Below, one piece after another: positions 1 to 6,048 of a stretch of DNA of 7,720 nt. The stretch spans positions 1-7,720 of the forward strand of contig JASLHP010000145.1 of the NCBI GenBank assembly GCA_030149625.1, read 5' to 3'. Position 1 is the stretch's first letter. Each line of letters starts with the position of its first letter. Made by a program: the position numbers and the translations under genes. This stretch comes from Solirubrobacteraceae bacterium (GTDB lineage Bacteria > Actinomycetota > Thermoleophilia > Solirubrobacterales > Solirubrobacteraceae). The notes under the pieces were generated by a model that was not told the origin of the DNA, did no database searches, and worked only from the letters and a program-made list of their open reading frames with translations.

Positions 1-950
1 CGCGAGATGATCTCCATCGACGGCAGGCAGCCGCCGGGGAAGATGTAGGTGTTGATGAAGCTCTTGCCGGCCTTCTCGACGTGGTAGGCGCGGTCGTCGA
101 TCGTGATCGCCTGCAGCAGCATCGCGCCGTCGTCGCTCAGGAGCTCCGAGCAGCGGCGGAAGTAGGTCGTGAAGTACTGCCAGCCGACCGCCTCGATCAT
201 CTCGATCGAGACGAGCTTGTCATAGCGGCCGCGCAGCTCGCGGTAGTCCTCGAGCAGCACCGTCACACGATCCGCGAGGCCCGCCTCGCGCACGCGCGCG
301 CAGGCATATGCGTGTTGTTCGCGCGAGATCGTCGTGGTCGTCACGCGGCAGCCGTAGTTTTGCGCCGCATACACCGCGAGTCCGCCCCAGCCGGTGCCGA
401 TCTCGAGCAGGTGGTCGTGCGCTCGCAGGTCGAGCTTCTCGCACACGCGTTCGAGCTTCGCGAGCGATGCCTGCTCGAGCGTCGTCTGCGGGCTCTCGAA
501 GACCGCGCACGAGTACATCATCGTGCGGTCGAGGAACAGCGCGAACAACTCGTTGCCGAGGTCGTAGTGCGCAGCGATCCGGCGGCGCGAGCGCCCGGGG
601 GTGTTGCGCGCGAGCCAGCGCGCCCAGCGCTGCACGGGGATCAGCACCGGCGCGAGCCGCCGGCGGAAGGTGTCCAGTGAGCCGACATTGAGCGCGGCGA
701 TGCGCGTGAGCGCGACCAGGTCCTCGCACTCCCACAGGCCGTCCATGTAGGACTCGCACAGCCCGATGCTGCCGCGCAGCAGCCGGCGATAGAAGCGCGG
801 CGAGCGCACGCGCACGACCGCGCGCAGCGGGCGCGCGGGCTCGATCGCGCCGAAGCGCGCGCTGCGGCCGTCCTCGGCCAGCTCGATCTCGCCGCCGCGG
901 ATGCGGCTCAGCAGCCTCACGACCAACGAGCGCGCCGCGCGGTCGATCAT
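1..950 (-). CDS. Cyclopropane-fatty-acyl-phospholipid synthase family SAM methyltransferase (3' end outside window)
   Basis: This family transfers a methyl(ene) group from S-adenosylmethionine to the double bond of an unsaturated acyl chain in membrane phospholipids. Translating the minus strand from the ATG at 950 gives an uninterrupted 316-residue frame that runs off the window. Family hallmarks are visible: HYDLGNELF at about 128-136 followed by MMYSCAVF (144-151), the SAM-binding loop LLEIGTGWGG (181-190), and YDKLVSIEMIEAVG (243-256). Full-length members are usually about 380-430 residues, so roughly the last 70-110 are missing. The ATG overlaps the stop of the DUF1365 gene (ATGA) and has no good Shine-Dalgarno, which suggests translational coupling. 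The product could make cyclopropane, 10-methyl or another methylated acyl chain; the sequence alone does not separate these. Family assignment is firm, exact product is not. Confidence 0.93.
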   Translation of the reverse strand, partial: MIDRAARSLVVRLLSRIRGGEIELAEDGRSARFGAIEPARPLRAVVRVRSPRFYRRLLRGSIGLCESYMDGLWECEDLVALTRIAALNVGSLDTFRRRLAPVLIPVQRWARWLARNTPGRSRRRIAAHYDLGNELFALFLDRTMMYSCAVFESPQTTLEQASLAKLERVCEKLDLRAHDHLLEIGTGWGGLAVYAAQNYGCRVTTTTISREQHAYACARVREAGLADRVTVLLEDYRELRGRYDKLVSIEMIEAVGWQYFTTYFRRCSELLSDDGAMLLQAITIDDRAYHVEKAGKSFINTYIFPGGCLPSMEIIS

Positions 951-1738
951 GACGAGACCATGTCTTTCTGTCCCCTCTGTGGATGGGGGAAGTAGCTTGC
1001 GCCGCGCAGGCGCAGTGCCAGCGCGTGTCCGTAGATGCGGGCGAGGATACGCAGCGTCAGGAACGGATAGCGCGCGAGTGCACGCGCGAGCTGACGGCTG
1101 CTGAGCTCGCGGCGCTCCAGTGCGAGCGTCGCGTCGAACACGATCTCGGTGTCGTGGCCGCCAGCACGCCGGGAGGCGATGTGCACGGCCAGACGCTCGC
1201 CCGGTTCGGTCACGCGCCAGTCGTAGGTGTGCTCCATCCCCATCAACGGCGAAACGTGCAGCGCCTTCCCGAACTGGCCGCCCATCAGCCTCGCGGTGCC
1301 GTGGTCGGCCGCATGCGCGACCGGCATCACGTAGGCGTGGCGCTCACCCCACGGCGTGTTCGTGACGTGCGCGACGACGGCACGCACCCGCTCGCCGGCG
1401 CGGTCGTAGCAGTAGTAGAAGCTCACGGGGTTGAAGCAGTGACCGAAGCAGCGCAGGTGCGTGAGCAGTCTGATCGGGCCCTCGGGCGTCGCTCCGGTGC
1501 GCTCGGCGACGAGCTCGCGCACCGACTGCGCGAGCGGCGTGCGCGGGTCGCCGAGGTAGTCCGCGCGCCTGAACCATGCGAGCGCGGGGCGCCGCGCGGA
1601 CCACAGCGCATGTCCGTCGAAGCACTCGGGCAGCTCGTCGAGGTCGACGAACACCATGAACAATCGATAGTGGAGCTCGTCGCTGGGCGAGCCGTGACGG
1701 CGGTGGCGCACGGAGCCCTCGTAAAGGCAACTGTTCAC
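947..1738 (-). CDS. DUF1365 family protein
   Basis: A 263-residue protein of the DUF1365 (COG3496) family, whose biochemical role is not established to my knowledge. It is typically encoded beside COG2907 flavoproteins and CFA synthases, as here. Visible features are an N-terminal Y-E-G-x-V-x-H-R-R-H stretch (6-15), a central Cys/His/aromatic-rich FGHCFNPVSFYYCYD (98-112), and VTNTPWGERHAYV (125-137). The GTG at 1738 is chosen because it overlaps the flavoprotein stop (GTGA), has GGAG seven bases upstream, and starts right at conserved sequence. The frame stays open to an ATG at 1822, but that start would overlap the upstream gene by 88 bases and add an Arg-rich segment typical of shadow translation. 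No signal peptide or clear membrane span is seen. A role in lipid modification is inferred from its neighbours. Confidence 0.9.
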   Translation of the reverse strand: MNSCLYEGSVRHRRHGSPSDELHYRLFMVFVDLDELPECFDGHALWSARRPALAWFRRADYLGDPRTPLAQSVRELVAERTGATPEGPIRLLTHLRCFGHCFNPVSFYYCYDRAGERVRAVVAHVTNTPWGERHAYVMPVAHAADHGTARLMGGQFGKALHVSPLMGMEHTYDWRVTEPGERLAVHIASRRAGGHDTEIVFDATLALERRELSSRQLARALARYPFLTLRILARIYGHALALRLRGASYFPHPQRGQKDMVSS

Positions 1739-3012
1739 AGGCTGACTCCGAACGGCTCGCATGCCGCGAGCGCGCTGCGCACGCCGTCCTCGTGAAAGCC
1801 CCAGCCCCAATAGGCGCCGCAATAGTGGGTGCGGCGCTCGAAGCCGCTGATCGTCGCGTGCCTGCGCTGGGCGGCGACGCCAGCGGGCGTGTATACGGGG
1901 TGCGCGTAGGAGATCGTGCGGATTATCTTCGCTGGGTCGATCGCCTCGGTGCGGTTGAGCGTCACGCAGTAGTCGTGCTCGGCGTGCAGCCGCTGCAGGT
2001 GGTTCATGTAATAGGTGACCGTGCTCACGGGCTTGGGCTCGCGCAGCAGGTGGAAGTTCCAGGCGGCGCGCGCCTGGCGGCGGCGCGGAAGCAAGCTGCT
2101 GTCGGTGTGCAGTACCGCCTCGTTGCGCTGGTAGGGGATCGCTCCCAAAAGCTCGGTCTCCGCCGGGGATGCGTCGCCGAGCATCCGCAGCGCCTCGTCG
2201 GAGTGCGTCGCGATCATCACCTGGTCATAGCGCTCGGCGCCGGCGCCGTCGTGTGGGCCGCCGGCGAGGATCTCCACGCGGTCGGCGTGGCGTGTGATCG
2301 AGCGCACGGGCGTGTTCAGGCGCACGCGCTCGCGAAACGGCGCGATCACCGCGTCGACATAGCTGGCGGAGCCACCGACGATCGTCGACCAGCGCGGGCG
2401 GTCGCGAAAGCCGAGCATGCCGTGGTTGGCGAAGAACTCCGCGATGAAGCGCACCGGCAGCGATCGCATCCGACGCGGGTCGGCGGACCACACGGCCGAG
2501 ACCTGCGGCGTGATCAGCCGCTCGACGAACGCGCGTGAGAAGCGGCGGCGTTCGAGGAACGCCTGCAGCGACTCCTCGGCATAGGGCTCGCCCGTGTGGG
2601 CTGCTTCGCGCGCCAGCATCCCGCGCAACTCGCGGTTGAAGCGGAACAGGTCGAGCAGCATTCTCTGGAAGCGCGGGCTGAGCAGGTTGCTCGGCTGGCA
2701 GAACAGCCCGCGCGGTGTGCCCGCGTATTCGAAGTCCTCGTCCTCGGCCTTCACCGAGAAGCTCATGTGCGTGGGCTGCGTGTTGACGCCGAGTCGATCG
2801 AGCAGGCGCGTGAAGCTCGGATAGTTGCGGTCGTTCATGACGATGAAGCCGGTGTCCACGTCATGGCTTTCGCGATCTGTCTCGACCCGAACCGTGTTGG
2901 CGTGCCCGCCCGCGTACGTGTTCGCCTCATACACGACCACCTCGTGCTCGCGGTGCAGCAGATGCGCCGCGACCAGCCCGGATACGCCGGCGCCGACGAT
3001 CGCGATTCTCAC
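1735..3012 (-). CDS. FAD-dependent oxidoreductase, COG2907-type (amine oxidase-like flavoprotein)
   Basis: A 425-residue flavoprotein. The N-terminal Rossmann motif VGAGVSG (6-12), an acidic residue at the end of the second strand (Glu29) and GGHANTV (35-41) mark the FAD-binding site. DTGFIVMNDRNYP (54-66) and the C-terminal YCGAYWGWGFHEDGV (397-411) are typical of the COG2907 group, often annotated as NAD/FAD-binding or amine oxidase-like. The partner genes suggest oxidation or desaturation of methylated or unsaturated acyl chains rather than amine oxidation; this is inference. In alphaproteobacteria related genes sit in the singlet-oxygen regulon, and flavoproteins plus a CFA-type methyltransferase make furan fatty acids. 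The GTG start at 3012 has GGAGAA five bases upstream. This is the first gene of the minus-strand operon, and its stop overlaps the DUF1365 start by four bases. The length looks complete. Confidence 0.9.
   Translation of the reverse strand: MRIAIVGAGVSGLVAAHLLHREHEVVVYEANTYAGGHANTVRVETDRESHDVDTGFIVMNDRNYPSFTRLLDRLGVNTQPTHMSFSVKAEDEDFEYAGTPRGLFCQPSNLLSPRFQRMLLDLFRFNRELRGMLAREAAHTGEPYAEESLQAFLERRRFSRAFVERLITPQVSAVWSADPRRMRSLPVRFIAEFFANHGMLGFRDRPRWSTIVGGSASYVDAVIAPFRERVRLNTPVRSITRHADRVEILAGGPHDGAGAERYDQVMIATHSDEALRMLGDASPAETELLGAIPYQRNEAVLHTDSSLLPRRRQARAAWNFHLLREPKPVSTVTYYMNHLQRLHAEHDYCVTLNRTEAIDPAKIIRTISYAHPVYTPAGVAAQRRHATISGFERRTHYCGAYWGWGFHEDGVRSALAACEPFGVSL
1746..1749 (-). promoter_or_regulatory. 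Ribosome binding site deciding the DUF1365 start
   Basis: GGAG on the minus strand, seven bases before the GTG at 1736-1738 and inside the 3' end of the flavoprotein gene. It favours the GTG over the upstream in-frame ATG at 1822. Confidence 0.6.
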
Positions 3013-3017
3013 GTTGG

Positions 3018-3023
3018 TTCTCC
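3018..3023 (-). promoter_or_regulatory. Ribosome binding site of the flavoprotein gene
   Basis: GGAGAA on the minus strand, five bases before the GTG at 3012. It supports this start. The only nearby upstream ATG (3033-3035) is in another frame and soon reaches a stop. Confidence 0.7.
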
Positions 3024-3049
3024 GGCGCTCGCCATGGGGTGAGCTTATG

Positions 3050-3075
3050 TACGCGCTGCCGCGCGTGACGGATCA
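3050..3075 (-). promoter_or_regulatory. Candidate ECF sigma promoter (TGATCC-N16-CGTA) of the lipid-modification operon
   Basis: On the minus strand TGATCC (3070-3075) is followed after 16 bases by CGTA (3050-3053). The -10 end lies 37 bases before the flavoprotein start, a normal leader length. From memory, RpoE/ChrR (ECF11-type) promoters of alphaproteobacteria have TGATCC at -35 and a CGTA(A)-like -10 at about this spacing, and control a homologous flavoprotein/DUF1365/CFA gene set. The match is exact at the -35 and partial at the -10. No ECF sigma gene is in the window, so the assignment is a hypothesis. Confidence 0.4.
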
Positions 3076-3157
3076 ACGCGATGACCCGAGCGCAATCGCG
3101 GCGAACTAGGTTTGGTCAGGAAGGACTGCACGGCGAGGACGTCGAACAGAAGCGCCG

Positions 3158-4057
3158 ATGAAGCGTGTCGCCACAAAGATCGCCGAGCCTCCGCCCGTGA
3201 ACGGGACGAGCGAGCACCAGAGTCTGTCCAAGTACATACAGGCGCGATTCGACGAGTGCTCGCGCTCGCAGAAGGACGTCGCGCAGTACATCGTCGACCA
3301 CCTCGACGAGGCCGCGTTCCAGACCGCCGAGGAGCTCGCGCGTCGCGCGAACACCTCCAGCTCGACGGTCGTGCGCTTCTCGCAGGCGCTAGGTTTCGAG
3401 GGCTTCCCCGAGCTGCAGGCGGCCGCGCGCGAGGAATATCGTCGCGTCAACGCGAAGGCCACCAAGGATGGCGGCGTCGGCGTCGGCGGGGCCTCCTCGC
3501 CGCTGTTCTCGCTCGACCAGAACGAGTTCGAGGCGGCGCTCGCGGCCGACCACGTCAACGTCGAGGACACCGCGCGCAAGGTCTCGCGCAGCTCGGTCGA
3601 GGCGTTGATCGAGGCGATCGTCGGCGCCGAGAAGGTGCTCGTCGCGGGCACCGACCAGATGGCTTTCTTCGCGAGCTATCTGCGCCATCTATTGATGCTG
3701 CTCGACCTGCGTGTCGACGTCGTCGCGAGTCCCTCGCAGGAGGCGCTGAGCCGTCTCGGGCGCATCGACGCGAACACGCTCGTGATCGGGCTGTCCGCCG
3801 GGCGCCCGCACCCGCTGGTCGTGCGCGCGATGAAGCTCGCGCGCCACCGCCAGGCACGCACCGCGGCGATCACCGACGCGACGCTCTCCGAGGTTGCCAA
3901 GCTCGCGCAGATCAAGCTCTATTACTCGTCGAACAGCCCCGCCTACGTGCGCTCGCACACGGCGCTGTTGAGCGTCATCCAGGCGCTCGCGTATGGGGTT
4001 TACGCGCAAGACACCGCGCAGTACGACGATCGCATCAAGGCTTTCCGGCTGAAGTAG
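3158..4057 (+). CDS. MurR/RpiR family transcriptional regulator (HTH + SIS domains)
   Basis: A 299-residue cytosolic regulator. Residues about 22-98 form the RpiR-type helix-turn-helix (QTAEELARRANTSSSTVVRF, 55-74, then ALGFEGFPEL). Residues about 145-275 form a SIS sugar-phosphate-binding domain (VLVAGTDQMAFFASYLRHLL, 160-179; VIGLSAGRPHP, 209-219; TAAITDATLSEVAKLA, 235-250). In this family a phosphosugar bound to SIS changes DNA binding. The usual S-G-x-T/S-type loop reads S-A-G-R-P here, so the ligand may not be a typical sugar phosphate. The first 20 residues are a Pro-rich tail, and a Gly-rich linker (103-113) joins the domains. The ATG at 3158 has only a weak AGAAG upstream. The gene is divergent from the lipid operon and convergent with pdxR. 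Its target is unknown: the flavoprotein operon is one possibility, the pentose-phosphate isomerase-like gene further right another. Confidence 0.93.
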   Translation: MKRVATKIAEPPPVNGTSEHQSLSKYIQARFDECSRSQKDVAQYIVDHLDEAAFQTAEELARRANTSSSTVVRFSQALGFEGFPELQAAAREEYRRVNAKATKDGGVGVGGASSPLFSLDQNEFEAALAADHVNVEDTARKVSRSSVEALIEAIVGAEKVLVAGTDQMAFFASYLRHLLMLLDLRVDVVASPSQEALSRLGRIDANTLVIGLSAGRPHPLVVRAMKLARHRQARTAAITDATLSEVAKLAQIKLYYSSNSPAYVRSHTALLSVIQALAYGVYAQDTAQYDDRIKAFRLK

Positions 4058-4204
4058 ACGCGAACCGTGCGGCTCATTGGGTTGGTCAGCCTGGTGCAGT
4101 CATTCAGAGGTTGAGGTGAAGTGTCGTGGATCTCGCCGGGGAGCGGATGTAGGCCCGGCTGGTCGAGCGCTTCGGCGAACGTGCTAGATGCCCTCGCGCG
4201 CTCC
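4058..4204. other. Convergent intergenic spacer
   Basis: 147 bases between the stop codons of the converging MurR/RpiR-type gene and pdxR. Apart from one weak hairpin (4135-4159) nothing is recognised; reading frames crossing it look like antisense shadows of the neighbours. Confidence 0.6.
4135..4159. terminator. Weak candidate bidirectional terminator hairpin
   Basis: GCCGGG (4135-4140) pairs perfectly with CCCGGC (4154-4159) around a 13-base loop. The position between two convergent genes is right, but the stem is only six base pairs and no T-tract follows on either strand. It could be a chance GC palindrome. Confidence 0.25.
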
Positions 4205-5713
4205 TCAGGCGACGGGCAACGTGTGCCGGTGACGCGGGGCGTGAGGCTGGGCGCGGATGACGCGGCCCAGGCGTCTGGCTCCCTCGCGCAGGCGCTCTGG
4301 GGTGAGCGAGGTGAACGACAGGCGCAGGTGGGTTGCGGTTGGCGGGCCGACGAGCATCGCGGGACCGGGGACGTAGCTGACGCCGGCGGCGAGCGCGCTG
4401 CGGTACAGCTCCTGGTCCTCGCGCGCGTGCTCGAGCGTGATCCACACGTGGCCGCCGGCGCTCGGGCGCATGAACTCCGCGAGGCCGCGGAGCTCGGTGT
4501 CGAGGGCATCGAGCAGCACGTCGCGCCGGGTGCGGTACAGCTGGCGTGCGCGCGCCAGCTGGGCTGGATAGTGCCCGGCGGCCAGGTAGGAGGCGGCGAT
4601 CAGCTGCGGCAGCGTGGCGCAGTGGGCGTCGTCGTCGCGCTTCTCGGCGATCATGCGATCGAGCACGGGGCCGCTCGCGGCGATCCAGCCGGCGCGTAGG
4701 CCCGGCGCGACGGTCTTCGACAACGAGTCGACGTAGATCACGTGCGCGGGGTCGCGCGCGCGCAGCGAGCCCGGGTCGGTGCCGTCGTAGCGCAGGTCGG
4801 CATAGACGGCGTCCTCGAGCACGAAGAAGCCGTGCCTGTTCGCGAGCTCGAGCAGGCGCGCGCGACGCTCGTCGCCGAGATCCTGGCCGGTTGGGTTGTG
4901 CCCGCGCGGCTGCAGCGCGACGAGCTTCACCTCGTGTCCGCGCAGGAGGCGCTCGAGCGCCTCGACGTCGAAGCCTTGCCGATCGACGCCGACGGGCATC
5001 ACGCTCGCGCCGGTGGCGCGCAGCGCCTCGAGCATGCCCATATACGTAGGGGACTCGCACGCCGCGACGTCGCCGGCTCGCAAGACGGCGCGAGCAGCCA
5101 CTGTGAGCCCCTGACGCCCGCCCGTGGTGATGAGGATGCTGTCGGCTTCGTCATCGAGGCCGCGCGCGCGGCCGAGCGTCGCGAGCTGCGCGCGCAGCTC
5201 GTCGGTGCCCTCGATCGGGCAGTACTCGAAGCTCGCGAGGGCCGCTCCGGCGAGCGTCTGCTCGGTCGCGGTCGCGAGCTCGGTGACGGGGACCTGCTCG
5301 CTCGAGGGATAGCCGAGTGACAGCGCGACTAGCCGCTGACTGCCGGCGTGCTCCGCGGCTTCGCTGAGTACCCGACCGGCGTAGCCGTCGCGTGGGGTTC
5401 CCAGCGCATATGTCTGCCAGGTGACGTCCGCTGCGTCCGCGGCGCTGCGTGAGGCGGCTGCGCGTACGAACGTGCCGCGACCGACCGAGGAGACGACGAG
5501 GCCCTGTTCCTGCAGGCGCCGATAGACACGACCGGCGGTCAGCTGATTGACCCCGGCGATCTGTGCCAGCTCACGCGTCGTCGGTAGCTGCGCGCCTGCC
5601 GCCAACTCGCCGCTTGCGATCGCGGCGGCGAACACATCCGCGAGCTGTCGCGTCAACGACGGCTTGGCGTCGCGGTCGATGGTTCGCAGGCGATCGGTCA
5701 GCGATCCCGCCAT
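4205..5713 (-). CDS. pdxR: MocR/GntR-family PLP-responsive regulator of vitamin B6 synthesis (PdxR)
   Basis: A 502-residue two-domain protein. Residues about 18-85 are a GntR-type winged helix (LPTTRELAQIAGVNQLTAGR, 43-62, and the wing VVSSVGRGTFVR). Residues about 120-490 are a fold-type I aminotransferase-like domain. PLP-site residues are intact: HNPTG (272-276), Asp301 in EDAVY, Lys333 in DSLSKTVAPG (internal aldimine), and Arg464 in LRLSF, the usual carboxylate-binding Arg. MocR proteins normally act as PLP sensors, not enzymes. Divergence from the pdxS-pdxT operon across an AT-rich repeat-bearing region identifies it as PdxR, which in Corynebacterium, Listeria and others controls PLP synthase genes and often itself. 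The ATG at 5713 lacks a visible Shine-Dalgarno, so the message may have a short leader or none. A residual transaminase activity cannot be excluded because all key residues remain. Confidence 0.9.
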   Translation of the reverse strand: MAGSLTDRLRTIDRDAKPSLTRQLADVFAAAIASGELAAGAQLPTTRELAQIAGVNQLTAGRVYRRLQEQGLVVSSVGRGTFVRAAASRSAADAADVTWQTYALGTPRDGYAGRVLSEAAEHAGSQRLVALSLGYPSSEQVPVTELATATEQTLAGAALASFEYCPIEGTDELRAQLATLGRARGLDDEADSILITTGGRQGLTVAARAVLRAGDVAACESPTYMGMLEALRATGASVMPVGVDRQGFDVEALERLLRGHEVKLVALQPRGHNPTGQDLGDERRARLLELANRHGFFVLEDAVYADLRYDGTDPGSLRARDPAHVIYVDSLSKTVAPGLRAGWIAASGPVLDRMIAEKRDDDAHCATLPQLIAASYLAAGHYPAQLARARQLYRTRRDVLLDALDTELRGLAEFMRPSAGGHVWITLEHAREDQELYRSALAAGVSYVPGPAMLVGPPTATHLRLSFTSLTPERLREGARRLGRVIRAQPHAPRHRHTLPVA

Positions 5714-5736
5714 CAGCTAAGACAAATCGAGATTGA

Positions 5737-5768
5737 TTGACATTGCAATCCTAAATCTATCGGATAAT
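5737..5768 (+). promoter_or_regulatory. Candidate promoter of the pdxST operon with over-long spacer
   Basis: A perfect TTGACA (-35, 5737-5742) and GATAAT (-10, 5763-5768) are separated by 20 bases instead of about 17, and an ATTGCAAT palindrome begins at the last base of the -35 element. Transcription would start near 5775. A good promoter with too long a spacer would suit a gene that needs an activator, here presumably PdxR; this is inference. No comparably good promoter was found for pdxR on the other strand. Confidence 0.5.
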
Positions 5769-5811
5769 CTCAGTTTGCATTACATTTTGCATGTGATTGG
5801 GGTATTGCAAT
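5742..5811. promoter_or_regulatory. Putative PdxR operator cluster (TTGCA-cored repeats)
   Basis: Four TTGCA cores lie in 70 bases of AT-rich DNA. There are two perfect palindromes ATTGCAAT (5742-5749 and 5804-5811), with centres 62 bases apart (about six helical turns). Between them are two direct TTTGCAT repeats (5774-5780 and 5786-5792) spaced 12 bases. The first palindrome touches the -35 element, the direct repeats sit near the predicted transcript start, and the last overlaps the ATG of the small gene at 5810. MocR regulators commonly bind combinations of direct and inverted repeats, so these are the best candidates for PdxR sites. Confidence 0.55.
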
Positions 5812-6043
5812 GGCGAGAGACAGGATCAATATCGAGCTGATGCGTCAGCGTGAGGTGGAGCTCAGGCGCGACGCCGAGCGGCGAATCTCGCTGGCGCCAG
5901 CGAGCGAGACACGGCCGCGAGCGCGTGCGGTGCGTGTCGCCGCGAGGCTCGCCGCGGTGCTGCTCGCTCGCCGCTGCCGCAGCCCGGATCTGGCCTGCGG
6001 CGGCGGACTCGCCAGCCGCGTCAGCCGCAGGCTGTCAAACTAG
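5810..6043 (+). CDS. Small hypothetical protein at the head of the pdxST operon
   Basis: A 77-residue frame that I do not recognise as a named family. The first 30 residues form a charged, probably helical segment ([20 protein letters not shown], 7-26). They resemble short Arg/Glu-rich leader-like proteins common in actinobacteria, by general impression only. A short hydrophobic helix follows (about 42-54, [13 protein letters not shown]), then a Cys/Gly/Arg-containing tail. It is not clearly a membrane protein. By my count about 14 of 77 codons end in A or T, somewhat more than in the neighbours but still GC-biased. The ATG follows GGGG at a loose distance and lies within an ATTGCAAT element. 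Its stop is five bases before the pdxS GTG, which itself lacks a ribosome site, so translation of this frame may feed pdxS. The alternative is a long untranslated leader. Confidence 0.5.
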   Translation: MARDRINIELMRQREVELRRDAERRISLAPASETRPRARAVRVAARLAAVLLARRCRSPDLACGGGLASRVSRRLSN

Positions 6044-6048
6044 TCCCC

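Larger units (their letters stand above)
3013..3157. other. Divergent intergenic region between lipid operon and MurR/RpiR-type gene
   Basis: 145 bases holding the ECF-like promoter of the minus-strand operon (3050-3075) and the leader of the plus-strand regulator. I found no convincing -35/-10 pair for the plus-strand gene and no clear inverted repeat that could be its operator. Confidence 0.6.

Noticed and set aside
220..759. A 179-codon minus-strand frame inside the CFA synthase region
   Set aside because: It is a shifted frame of the CFA synthase gene; the true frame from 950 carries all the family motifs and runs off the window edge.
983..1795. A 270-codon plus-strand frame opposite the DUF1365 gene
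   Set aside because: It is antisense to a gene with conserved family motifs, has low-complexity Arg/Ala/Val composition, and shows no recognisable motif.
1739..1822. N-terminal extension of DUF1365 to the ATG at 1822
   Set aside because: It would lie wholly within the flavoprotein gene, is Arg-rich, and precedes the natural start of family similarity. The GTG at 1738 has a ribosome site and a GTGA overlap.
1792..2538. A 248-codon plus-strand frame opposite the flavoprotein
   Set aside because: It is antisense shadow of a well-supported flavoprotein in GC-rich DNA; no motif was recognised.
3112..4089. The octamer TTGGTCAG occurs on both sides of the MurR/RpiR-type gene (3112-3119 and 4082-4089), suggesting flanking repeats
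   Set aside because: The match is only eight bases with little similarity beyond it, and there are no mobile-element features between the copies. Chance is sufficient.
3112..4119. A 335-codon plus-strand frame longer than the MurR/RpiR-type gene it overlaps
   Set aside because: Its translation is Arg/Ala/Gly-rich without any domain, while the frame at 3158-4057 has clear HTH and SIS motifs. It is a high-GC shadow.
4104..5060. A 318-codon minus-strand frame inside pdxR
   Set aside because: It is extremely Arg/Ala/Pro-rich out-of-frame translation of pdxR. It also spans the intergenic spacer without any motif.
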